Source of the DNA: a bacterium
Lineage (GTDB): Bacteria > CLD3 > SB21
NCBI GenBank assembly: GCA_008933615.1
Contig: WBUR01000032.1
Location: forward strand, 1-52,022
Length of the DNA stretch: 52,022 nt
Direction of reading: 5' to 3'
Shown: positions 38,672-46,715 of the stretch, one piece after another
How positions within the stretch are numbered: position 1 is the stretch's first letter
How the letters are laid out: every line of letters begins with the position of its first letter
The notes under the pieces: generated by a model
Told to the model about the DNA's origin: nothing
Seen by the model: only the letters and a program-made list of their open reading frames with translations
Databases searched by the model: none
Position numbers and translations under genes: made by a program

Positions 38672-40315
38672 ATGGCTCTCAAGAAAAAACCAATAAAAAA
38701 GAAGGTCCGGAAATCAAAAACTTCAAAAAAACCTTCTTTAAATAAAACAAAGAAAACCGTTGGAAAGAAAAAAGCTGTAAAAAAACCGGCGTCCAAGAAA
38801 CCGATAAAGAAAACTAAGCCGAAAAAAAATATAAAGAAGAAAATAATAAAGAATGTTCCCCCTAAACCTGTCAAACAAGTGTGGCGAAAGGCGAAGACGG
38901 CGCCCGCTCCGGTTGCTCTTCATAAAACGGTATACGTTAATCCGAATATATTCCGTGAATACGATATCCGCGGTGTTGTCGCTGACGATTTGTCTACGGA
39001 TGTAGTGGAACTTCTCGGTAAATCCTATGCGTCTTATATGATCGGCAAAGGCGCGCAGACGGTAACCGTAGGACGCGATGTAAGAACGACGTCGCTTTCA
39101 CTAAAGAATGCTTTGGTTAAGGGCATGCGCTCGACGGGTTTGAACGTCATTGACGTCGGCGAAGTGCCTACGCCCGTATTGTACTATTCGATCCTGTTTT
39201 TCGAAACCGATGGCGGCATCATGGTCACAGGAAGCCACAATCCGCGTGAATATAACGGCTTCAAAATGTGCCTTGGGCTCGCTCCGATTTACGGCGAAGA
39301 AATTCAAAATCTGAAGCGGATTATTGAAGCAAAGGATTTCATAACCGGTACCGGAAATTATCTCGAAAAAACGGTGGTTTCTCAATATATTGAAATGATC
39401 AAATCGAAAATTCATTTCGATAAACACTTTAAGATCGTGATCGATGCGGGTAACGGTACTGCCGGACGGATCGCGCCAAAAATCTTCAGAAAACTGGGCT
39501 GCGAAGTCATCGAACTGTATTGTGAACCGGACGGTACTTTTCCGAACCACCTTCCCGATCCGACGAAATTGGAGTATATTGTCGACCTTCAGAAGCTCGT
39601 GCATGAACATAAGGCGGATATCGGTCTGGGGTTTGACGGCGATTCGGACCGTGTCGGCGCAATTGACGAAAAAGGAAGAGTCATATGGGCGGATAAATTA
39701 ATGGCATTATTCGCGCGCGAGATTAATAAAAAATCACCGGGGTCACAGATCTTATTTGACGTAAAATGTTCCCAGGCCCTGATCGAAGACATCGCAACGC
39801 ACGGCGGCATTCCCGTCATGTGGAAGACCGGACATTCGCTTCTCAAAGCAAAAATGAAAGAACTCCAAAACCCGCTGGCCGGTGAAATGAGCGGCCATAT
39901 TTTCTTTGCCGACGATTTTTACGGATATGATGATGCGATCTATGTTGCGTGCCGCTTGGTTCAATTGTTATCACGTTCTCCGCATACTTTGTCCGAACTC
40001 GCCGACAGCATCCCGCATTTTTATTCTACTCCGGAAATTCGGGTTGACACAACCGAAGAAGAAAAATTTAAGATCGTTGATGAAGTGAAAGAATATTTTC
40101 GTTCCAAATATGACGTGATCGACGTGGATGGCGTTCGCGTATTATACGGCGATGGCTGGGGACTGGTACGTGCGTCGAATACACAGCCGGTATTGGTTGT
40201 ACGTTTTGAAGCCAAATCCGAATCACGCTTACATGAAATTATGAATGAGATCATTGCAAAATTGCGCCAGTATCCTTCCGTGACCATAAACGATAATGAT
40301 CTGCAAATGTATTAG
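38672..40315 (+). CDS. Phosphomannomutase/phosphoglucomutase with Lys-rich N-terminal tail
   Basis: This is a 547-residue alpha-D-phosphohexomutase that interconverts hexose 6- and 1-phosphates. The core starts at NIFREYDIRG (about 92). The phosphoserine loop is TGSHNPREYNGFK, the metal loop GFDGDSDRVG, the sugar loop GEMSGHIFF, and the phosphate loop RASNTQP. The core is complete. Before it lies a tail of about 85 residues composed mainly of Lys, Pro, Ala and Thr (runs such as KKKPIKKKVRK and KKPASKKPIKK), like histone H1 or AlgP. The ATG at 38672 has GGAG 9 nt upstream and was chosen over a GTG at 38657. Confidence 0.92.
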   Translation: MALKKKPIKKKVRKSKTSKKPSLNKTKKTVGKKKAVKKPASKKPIKKTKPKKNIKKKIIKNVPPKPVKQVWRKAKTAPAPVALHKTVYVNPNIFREYDIRGVVADDLSTDVVELLGKSYASYMIGKGAQTVTVGRDVRTTSLSLKNALVKGMRSTGLNVIDVGEVPTPVLYYSILFFETDGGIMVTGSHNPREYNGFKMCLGLAPIYGEEIQNLKRIIEAKDFITGTGNYLEKTVVSQYIEMIKSKIHFDKHFKIVIDAGNGTAGRIAPKIFRKLGCEVIELYCEPDGTFPNHLPDPTKLEYIVDLQKLVHEHKADIGLGFDGDSDRVGAIDEKGRVIWADKLMALFAREINKKSPGSQILFDVKCSQALIEDIATHGGIPVMWKTGHSLLKAKMKELQNPLAGEMSGHIFFADDFYGYDDAIYVACRLVQLLSRSPHTLSELADSIPHFYSTPEIRVDTTEEEKFKIVDEVKEYFRSKYDVIDVDGVRVLYGDGWGLVRASNTQPVLVVRFEAKSESRLHEIMNEIIAKLRQYPSVTINDNDLQMY

Positions 40316-40353
40316 GCCCTATTTGTTGTTTTTAATTTCAAAGGATGAGTACC

Positions 40354-40668
40354 ATGAAAACACTGCAAGGAGTTTACCGCAACGGCAAAATCGAAGCGCT
40401 CGAGGAGTTTCATGCGGACAATAACACGAAGCTCTTGATCGTCATTACGGACGAATCCGTTTCCGACGATGTCGCGCCCGATCTTCAAGGCGTTTCCGTC
40501 ATCGAGAAGATACGGCGACGAACCAAGGCTGAAGTTTCGAGCGAACAGCAGGTCAACTCGCGAGAAAAATTGAAACAGATATCTGCGCTGATTGATGGCA
40601 AACTGCCGTTTAGTACCGTGGATGAAGCGACAAAAAGCCTGAGGAGATACGGCAATGATAATGATTGA
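40354..40668 (+). CDS. Putative antitoxin (DUF104/AF2212-like)
   Basis: This 104-aa protein has the N-terminal pattern of AF2212-like antitoxins (LQGVYRNGKIEALEEF), a small beta-barrel, followed by a charged helical part that would bind the toxin. AAGGATG precedes the chosen ATG; an in-frame ATG three codons earlier is less well placed. It overlaps the PIN gene by 14 nt, the usual arrangement for a type II toxin-antitoxin operon. Confidence 0.8.
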   Translation: MKTLQGVYRNGKIEALEEFHADNNTKLLIVITDESVSDDVAPDLQGVSVIEKIRRRTKAEVSSEQQVNSREKLKQISALIDGKLPFSTVDEATKSLRRYGNDND

Positions 40669-41131
40669 CACCGATATCTTTGTTATGGACAATTTTTATG
40701 CAAACGATCCCCGGTATGAACAAAACAGCCTTTTCCTCCATCGCGTTCAAAACACAAAAAATCTAACCACTATATTTAATCTCCTGGAAGTATGCAGTCT
40801 GATCGCGCCGCATTGTTCCGAAAAAGAACTTCTCGGTTTTTTTGAGAATTTTGACAGAACCTATAACCTTGAGATCATTTACCCAAGTTCATACGACTTG
40901 TCAACCGAATATTTTATGGATCACTTTTTCGGTGAGATCCTTCACACGACCCAATTTACAGGTAATATGGTAGACAGCCTGATCTTCACGTTGGTCAAAC
41001 AGCGGCCCGTTCGAGTCGTGGTTTCCTGGAATGCAAAACATTATAAAAATAGTTTATCTAAACTCGGAAAAATGGAATACCTTCAGCCGGATGAATTTAT
41101 GAAGTTTTATAAAGCCGGTGAAAAGAAGTAA
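40655..41131 (+). CDS. PIN-domain toxin (VapC-like ribonuclease)
   Basis: This 158-aa PIN protein is predicted to cut RNA with a Mg-dependent acidic site. First Asp in MIDTDIF (residues 5 and 7), Glu in NLLEVCSL, Asp in NMVDSLIF, and a late WNAKHY close the site. AGGAG lies 8 nt before the ATG. The overlapping upstream antitoxin should keep it inactive and repress the operon. Confidence 0.85.
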   Translation: MIMIDTDIFVMDNFYANDPRYEQNSLFLHRVQNTKNLTTIFNLLEVCSLIAPHCSEKELLGFFENFDRTYNLEIIYPSSYDLSTEYFMDHFFGEILHTTQFTGNMVDSLIFTLVKQRPVRVVVSWNAKHYKNSLSKLGKMEYLQPDEFMKFYKAGEKK

Positions 41132-41172
41132 TTCCTCAACATACAATTAACTCAATCATATTGGAATTCAGA

Positions 41173-42213
41173 ATGAAACAGATTGTCGAATGCGTGCCAA
41201 ATTTCAGCGAGGGCAGGGATCCTCTTGTCATAAAGTCCATTTCAGATGCTATTGAAAATGTGGATGGTGTAAAATTGTTAAACGTCGAGCCCGATAAAGA
41301 CTATAATCGGGTTGTCGTTACCTTTGCCGGCGAACCGAAAGCGGCTGTAGAAGCGGCATTCCTCGCAACTAAGACGGCTTCTGAAATGATCGATATGCGC
41401 AAACATAAGGGCGAACATCCGCGAATGGGCGCTACCGACGTCGTGCCGTTTGTTCCCATCAGCAGTATCACGATGGAAGAATGCGTTCAACTGGCAAATC
41501 AATACGGGCAGCGTGTTGCGAAGGAATTGGGCATTCCGATTTACCTGTACGCCCAGGCTGCGCGGAAATCCGACCGGAAAAAATTACCCGATATCCGCAA
41601 GGGGGAATACGAAGCGCTGGAATCCAAGTTAAGCGACCTACAATGGGCGCCGGATTACGGTGAAATGAATTTTACTGAAAAAGTTGCGAGATCAGGAGTG
41701 ACGGCAACCGGTGCGCGCTTTTTTCTTATTGCGTTTAATGTCAATTTATCATCACCTGACGTCAAGCTTGCCGATGAAATCGCATTTCGTGTACGGGAAA
41801 GCGGCCGTCCTAAGCGGGATGAGAACGGAATAATTATGAAAGATGAGAACGGGAAGTCATTACGTATTCCGGGATCGCTGCGAGAAACCCAGGCAAAAGG
41901 CATTTATATGGAAGCGCACGGGATCACTCAAATTTCTATGAATTTATTAAATTATCTGATTACGGCAATTCATACGACGTATGAAGAATGTAAAAAAGAA
42001 GCGGCAAGCGTTGGCACAAAAGTTACAGGAAGTGAGATCGTCGGGTTGATACCCAAAGATTCCATCGTGATGGCGGGAAAATTTTACGCTGATCGATTAA
42101 AATTGAATTTGAATAACGATACCGATCTAATTCAATGCGCCATTGAACAGCTTGGCCTGAACCAACTTGCGCCGTTTGACCCACAGAAAAAAATAATCGA
42201 TTTTATGATCTAA
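41173..42213 (+). CDS. ftcD: Glutamate formimidoyltransferase
   Basis: This 346-aa protein transfers the formimino group of N-formimidoyl-L-glutamate to tetrahydrofolate in histidine breakdown. Typical phrases are VECVPNFSEGRD at the start, GEHPRMGATDVVPFVP (about 82) and RSGVTATGARFFLIAFNVNL (about 177). The cyclodeaminase domain found in mammalian FTCD is absent, as in many bacteria. The ATG at 41173 begins the family sequence (MKQIVECVPN). No other histidine-utilisation gene is in the window. Confidence 0.92.
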   Translation: MKQIVECVPNFSEGRDPLVIKSISDAIENVDGVKLLNVEPDKDYNRVVVTFAGEPKAAVEAAFLATKTASEMIDMRKHKGEHPRMGATDVVPFVPISSITMEECVQLANQYGQRVAKELGIPIYLYAQAARKSDRKKLPDIRKGEYEALESKLSDLQWAPDYGEMNFTEKVARSGVTATGARFFLIAFNVNLSSPDVKLADEIAFRVRESGRPKRDENGIIMKDENGKSLRIPGSLRETQAKGIYMEAHGITQISMNLLNYLITAIHTTYEECKKEAASVGTKVTGSEIVGLIPKDSIVMAGKFYADRLKLNLNNDTDLIQCAIEQLGLNQLAPFDPQKKIIDFMI

Positions 42214-42236
42214 GGTGCTTTTTTTGAAAGCTCTGT

Positions 42237-42267
42237 CCGTAATGATCAGCAGATAAGCTGATTACGG
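42237..42267. terminator. Hairpin between convergent genes
   Basis: CCGTAAT and ATTACGG pair around an inner CAGC/GCTG stem. No T-run follows on either strand. The position between two convergent genes suggests a weak bidirectional terminator. Confidence 0.4.
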
Positions 42268-42290
42268 GAATACAAGCCTGTACGCATATG

Positions 42291-42776
42291 TCACTTATGC
42301 GACGTCCCTTCTTCATAATCATCGTCGCTATCCGGAATTTCATCCGCCTTTTCTTCAGCCCAAGTACCCAGCATTTTCAATTCCATTGAGCTTAATTTGG
42401 CGTCCGGGTGCGTTAATCGATAAGAGGTTAACGGCATAGAGCTGTCCCCGGCCACTTCGGCGATTTGATATAATTTTTTTCCCATCCTTTTTTGAGAATA
42501 AGTGCCCCATTCGGAAAAGTTAAGGTGTCTTCTTCCCAACTTTACGTCATCGGCTATAACCCATGAGAAGGGCGCAATTTCACTGTACCACGGCCACCGT
42601 GTTGTATTACTGTGACAATCATAACAAGATCGAATCAGGATTTTTGTAATTTCATCAGGCACTTTCACATAGGATTGTATGTTTTTCGCCGGATCTTCCG
42701 GAATATTGGATCTCTCCGGTCGCAGGAACTGTATTGCAGTAATTAGGATAAGCAAAACAATGAAAACGCGTCTCAT
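42291..42776 (-). CDS. Haem-binding domain protein (Haem_bd family)
   Basis: This 161-aa protein has an N-terminal signal or anchor helix (3-18) and one c-type haem site, CYDCH (about 51-55), followed by the family pattern SNTTRWPWYSEIAPFSW and NFSEWGTY. A later Met (SSMPLTSY) could be the distal ligand. It belongs to the Haem_bd family of periplasmic single-haem proteins. It lies 18 nt after the Rieske gene on the same strand, which suggests a shared electron-transfer step. Partner oxidoreductase unknown. Confidence 0.88.
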   Translation of the reverse strand: MRRVFIVLLILITAIQFLRPERSNIPEDPAKNIQSYVKVPDEITKILIRSCYDCHSNTTRWPWYSEIAPFSWVIADDVKLGRRHLNFSEWGTYSQKRMGKKLYQIAEVAGDSSMPLTSYRLTHPDAKLSSMELKMLGTWAEEKADEIPDSDDDYEEGTSHK

Positions 42777-42794
42777 ACATTTACCTTGAATGCA

Positions 42795-43259
42795 TTAATT
42801 TGAAATCTCTAGTGTATCGTTTATTAGTTTTGTTTTGTATTTTGGAATATCGCCTTGCGAGGGCCCCTTAATAACTTTCCCGTTTATATCATAAGTGCTT
42901 CCGTGACATGGGCATACAAACAGATCCCTTTCTTTTTTGTATTTGACATTACACTTCTTGTGCCGGCATATTGATGAATAAACGAGAAAATCTGTATCCG
43001 ATTTCCTGACGATAATGATCGAATCCGTCATATCTCCGATGGCTACTTCTTTCAGTACTTTATAACCGCCTGCCTCTTTTAATTCCGGATAATCTTCAAT
43101 ATTTATGCTTAATGAATTTCCGCCTGTATGCGTCTCATCCAGTATACCCGTAGCGTTGAGAGAGCTTGACGACGCAAGATTACCCAAAACCAAACCCGAT
43201 GTGGCAGTTAGAGCGGAAGCCAAAAAATTACGACGCGAAACCTTCGATGATTTTTCCAT
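42795..43259 (-). CDS. Rieske [2Fe-2S] protein with Tat signal
   Basis: This 154-aa protein has a twin-arginine signal (SRRNFLASALT, residues 8-18), so it is exported folded with its cofactor. The Rieske ligands are CRH (about 98-100) and CPCH (about 116-119), giving two Cys and two His. It is followed by the haem protein gene. No cytochrome b is encoded nearby, so this is not an obvious bc1/b6f unit; a small redox pair is more likely. Confidence 0.9.
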   Translation of the reverse strand: MEKSSKVSRRNFLASALTATSGLVLGNLASSSSLNATGILDETHTGGNSLSINIEDYPELKEAGGYKVLKEVAIGDMTDSIIIVRKSDTDFLVYSSICRHKKCNVKYKKERDLFVCPCHGSTYDINGKVIKGPSQGDIPKYKTKLINDTLEISN

Positions 43260-43308
43260 GTTTTATTACGTATGGTGAAAGACGAATATAAATAATATAA
43301 TGGTTTTA

Positions 43309-44112
43309 CTATGACAATACAACGGAAAGAAGTTCTTTGATCGGAATTTGTTTCTGTAATTCCGAGCGTATCTCCAAGAGTATCGTTTCTTTTTCTTTTC
43401 GCATAAACGCAATTAAGTTGTCATACAACGCAGGATCTGCTATTTTTATTCTGTGACGCTTGATAAAATAATTTATGTGTTGCAGGCCCGTTTCGATATC
43501 GTGCCATGCACCTAACAAGTCTTGAACTTGGGCTAGATACTTCCTGAATGTCTCAGTGGATCCGAATCCGGGATAACAAGCCTGTTGAACCTCCAGTGTG
43601 TATTTCAATTTCTTCGAAATTATTCTCAGTTTATGCAAGGAACCGGTTTGTTGCAATGCAAGCCTGAAGTCGTCATCTAGGCCCTGCAATCCTTTTTCGA
43701 TGGCGCGGCGATACGCGATACGACTTACCCTATTGGGAATCGCTTTTTTTAGGTTAATCGTTAGAAAGGCCGTTCTGAAATATTTCTGAAGCGTTTTCCC
43801 TCGTCGCTCCAGATGCTGCTTATACAGGTCAAATCGAAGTTGAAGTTTATCCTCCCATGAGTTTAGCAAATGAAGCTGAACTTGTATATCCCTGAGCGCC
43901 CCCGCTCTCCTGAATTTCTTCTTCAATATGCGCAGTTCTTTTTTTGAATAAGGCGCTTTTCCAGATTCTTTTAGAACGGAACATAACATAAGCATTCGCC
44001 TTATTGACACTCTGACGTCGTGAATCGCATCCGGGTCGCAGTCTTCCAAAGCACGGGAAATGTCTTGCTCAAGTTTCTTAATGCGAAGCGTATATAAAAA
44101 ATAAGGGGTCAT
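43309..44112 (-). CDS. CHAD-domain protein
   Basis: This 267-aa all-helical CHAD protein has the conserved basic-histidine patches: IHDVRVSIRRM (about 30), GALRDIQVQL, LHKLRIISKKLKY and GAWHDIETGL. CHAD domains bind polyphosphate and occur near polyphosphate metabolism. The ATG at 44112 is used; an in-frame TTG at 44163 would add 17 residues outside the domain. It is divergent from the amgK-like gene, 105 nt apart. No CYTH or polyphosphate kinase gene is in the window. Confidence 0.88.
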   Translation of the reverse strand: MTPYFLYTLRIKKLEQDISRALEDCDPDAIHDVRVSIRRMLMLCSVLKESGKAPYSKKELRILKKKFRRAGALRDIQVQLHLLNSWEDKLQLRFDLYKQHLERRGKTLQKYFRTAFLTINLKKAIPNRVSRIAYRRAIEKGLQGLDDDFRLALQQTGSLHKLRIISKKLKYTLEVQQACYPGFGSTETFRKYLAQVQDLLGAWHDIETGLQHINYFIKRHRIKIADPALYDNLIAFMRKEKETILLEIRSELQKQIPIKELLSVVLS

Positions 44113-44217
44113 ATAGTCGTTTGTGCCGAACTGAAGGTAACTACTTTCTCCTATACGATTCAACTACCGATTGATATATTTTATTTTTATTTTCTCTAAA
44201 TACTTTGACTCTAATTT

Positions 44218-45228
44218 ATGGACAATCTTAAACAACTTATTGCCGGCGATCTTCAGGCTGATCCTCTTATAGTTAAGCTGGGGCCATCTGAAACCGGAGC
44301 CTCATCAAAAAAATACTACAGCGTATCCGGCATTTCAGATGATGATCCGGATGAAATGTTCATACTCATGCAGGCTCCTGCCGATACGCTTTCAGACTAC
44401 TTGGAGATTACGCGTTATTTTAAAAGGAACCATATCCGGTCGCCCCGAATATTCTATGCTAATTTAGCCCATGGTTATATCATTCTGGAAAATTGCGGAA
44501 AGCAGACATTGGAATTACTGGTGCGAAACGCGCCGCAAAGCATGATTGAAAGTATGTATGAAGGCGCTATAGACTTACTGCTTGCGCTTCAAACATTACC
44601 TCCCGACCCTGCAAACATTGTATCGAAAAGACTGTTCGATAAAGAAAAATTCAGTTTTGAATTTGACTTTCACGTATACAAAAAATTGATAACAAATTAT
44701 TTTGGACATGTCTTGTCGAACGCTGAAAAATATATTCTGCAGGGGTTTTTTGAGACCATCGTCCATGAGCTGACGAAACAGCCTGTTGTGTTCACACACA
44801 GGGATTTTCAAGCGTCCAACCTTATTCTCAAAGAGAATGAGTTGGTAATAATTGATTTTCAGGACGCTAGAATGGGCCTAGCCTTATATGATCTGGTTTC
44901 GCTGATCGAGGATGTATATGTAACCCTTAAAACCGATATGAAAAATAAATTTATCAATCACTATAAGTCCGCCGCGAGAGCAAAACATATTCCGATCCCT
45001 TTGGATGTCAATTTTTCATGGATATATGACCTGACCACCCTGCAGCGAAAACTTCATGATGCGGGTGCCTTTGCTTTTTGCTTTGAAAATTTTGGAAATA
45101 TCAAGTATTTGCCTTATATTAATAGTGTATTTCAGCATGCGTTGGATGTCATGTCACGTTATACGATTTTCAGCGAGCCGTATGATTTATTAACTATGAT
45201 AAGCCATGCCAACCCTCCCAAAAAATAA
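44218..45228 (+). CDS. amgK: AmgK-like sugar kinase (APH fold)
   Basis: This 336-aa protein has an aminoglycoside-phosphotransferase/choline-kinase fold. The catalytic loop is THRDFQASNLIL (about 199-210) and the metal loop IIDFQDARMGLALYDLVSL (about 218-236), very close to AmgK, which phosphorylates N-acetylmuramate or N-acetylglucosamine at C1. The product would be the substrate of the MurU-like gene downstream. It overlaps the HAD gene by 23 nt. The naming rests on these motifs plus context; sugar specificity is not certain. Confidence 0.8.
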   Translation: MDNLKQLIAGDLQADPLIVKLGPSETGASSKKYYSVSGISDDDPDEMFILMQAPADTLSDYLEITRYFKRNHIRSPRIFYANLAHGYIILENCGKQTLELLVRNAPQSMIESMYEGAIDLLLALQTLPPDPANIVSKRLFDKEKFSFEFDFHVYKKLITNYFGHVLSNAEKYILQGFFETIVHELTKQPVVFTHRDFQASNLILKENELVIIDFQDARMGLALYDLVSLIEDVYVTLKTDMKNKFINHYKSAARAKHIPIPLDVNFSWIYDLTTLQRKLHDAGAFAFCFENFGNIKYLPYINSVFQHALDVMSRYTIFSEPYDLLTMISHANPPKK

Positions 45229-45979
45229 AAACGTAGATTGGATATTTTTTGACATCGGCGATACTCTTGTTAACGAAGACAAACTACGCTTTAATCTCTA
45301 CCGTATTCTTGAAAAAAACCTGCATGATAACAACATTGATCTTTCCTTTCAGGACATAATTGCAACCCGCGAAGATCTTATTTTGGGACATGCGGATGAA
45401 TCGCCGCATTATACTATTGCCAAAATGTATCTGCCGGAAGGTTTGTACCATCAATGGCACCACGACATAAAAAACCATATCCACCGTAATCTGAAACGCG
45501 ATTTAATTCTAATTCCAGGCATGGAGCGTATTTTGAAAAAATTATCACGATCATATTCTTTAGGACTCATTGCGGATCAACCGCATGAAATTCTTGATTT
45601 TCTAAAAGCCAAAGGTGTATTGAATTATTTTAAAATTTATGCTATCAGCGCTTTACTTGGAATCAATAAGCCTAAAAAGACCCTCTACGAATGGGCTATC
45701 AACCACGCAGGATGCAGCTTTGAAAATGCGTTGATGATCGGTGACCGTATCGACCGCGATATCATACCTGCTAAAGAATTTGACATGTTTACCATACAGG
45801 TAAAATGGAATACCTATCGCAAAGGATTTGAGCCTTCAACCAAAAAACAGTTAATGTATTTGGAATCACTGCATCGTTTGAAAAACTGGCAGACAGAGCC
45901 GGCATCGAAGAAAGAGGAACCCGATGCGACCGTTGAACGTGTCAGTTTGTTGCCTGCGGCCATCGAGGCATTAAGCTGA
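45206..45979 (+). CDS. HAD-superfamily hydrolase
   Basis: This 257-aa HAD protein has motif I FFDIGDTLV (about 14-22), a Lys motif III in GINKPKKTLYEW, and motif IV MIGDRIDRDI. The general acid/base Asp normally at nucleophile +2 is Gly here (Asp at +3), and motif II shows Ala (GLIADQ) where Ser/Thr is usual. In Pseudomonas-type MurNAc recycling a HAD phosphatase (MupP) acts before AmgK; this protein may fill that step, but its subfamily looks different. It overlaps amgK by 23 nt and ends 1 nt before the MurU-like gene. Confidence 0.8.
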   Translation: MPTLPKNKNVDWIFFDIGDTLVNEDKLRFNLYRILEKNLHDNNIDLSFQDIIATREDLILGHADESPHYTIAKMYLPEGLYHQWHHDIKNHIHRNLKRDLILIPGMERILKKLSRSYSLGLIADQPHEILDFLKAKGVLNYFKIYAISALLGINKPKKTLYEWAINHAGCSFENALMIGDRIDRDIIPAKEFDMFTIQVKWNTYRKGFEPSTKKQLMYLESLHRLKNWQTEPASKKEEPDATVERVSLLPAAIEALS

Positions 45980-45980
45980 T

Positions 45981-46703
45981 ATGCGAGCAATGATCCTTGC
46001 GGCCGGTTTCGGATCGCGTCTTCATGAACTCACCCGTGACCTGCCTAAACCCCTTATTCAGATTCAACATCATTACCTTATCGAATACGCACTTTTTCTG
46101 ATTAAGAAGGCCGGAATCGTCGATGTAATGATTAACACCCATTACCATGCGGGCACAATCCGCGATGCACTGCAGGATGGACGTAAGTATGGATTACACA
46201 TATCCTATTCACATGAAGAAATGATTTTGGGAACCGGCGGCGGAGTAAAACACGCTGAAAAATTTTTTGGTCATGAACCATTTGTTCTTATTAATTCGGA
46301 TATTATTTGTAACATCGATTTAAAAAAAGTCATTGCCTACCACTTCGAACAAAATGCCGCGGCAACAATGGTTGTCAGAGATGATACTGCCATGCCCAAT
46401 TTTGACGAAATCAAGCTTACTCAAGAATACAGAATATGTGCGGTTAGTTCTAAACCTAAAACAGAAGAGTCTGTTACTTTTTTAAACCGGATGTTTACAG
46501 GCATTCATATTCTCGATCCCATTGTTTTCTCATATTTAAAACCCGAGTTTTCATCTATCATATCTGATTTTTACCAGATTGCAATTAAAGATAATTTGAA
46601 TATTATGGGTTACGATTATGACGGTTTCTGGATGGATGCGGGCTCTAAAGAAAATCTGGATTTTGTGAGAAACAGCGGGCTTCTTCCGAAAATTCAATTT
46701 TAA
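45981..46703 (+). CDS. murU: MurU-like sugar-1-phosphate nucleotidyltransferase
   Basis: This 240-aa protein has the NTP-transferase signature MILAAGFGSRLHELTRDLPK (about 4-23), the metal Asp in LINSDI, and FTGIHIL and WMDAGSKENLDFV late in the sequence. Short length and these motifs match MurU, which makes UDP-MurNAc from UTP and MurNAc-1-phosphate. One base separates it from the HAD gene, so the three are an operon. Mannose- or glucose-1-phosphate specificity cannot be ruled out. Confidence 0.82.
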   Translation: MRAMILAAGFGSRLHELTRDLPKPLIQIQHHYLIEYALFLIKKAGIVDVMINTHYHAGTIRDALQDGRKYGLHISYSHEEMILGTGGGVKHAEKFFGHEPFVLINSDIICNIDLKKVIAYHFEQNAAATMVVRDDTAMPNFDEIKLTQEYRICAVSSKPKTEESVTFLNRMFTGIHILDPIVFSYLKPEFSSIISDFYQIAIKDNLNIMGYDYDGFWMDAGSKENLDFVRNSGLLPKIQF

Positions 46704-46715
46704 CAAATCACCTAT

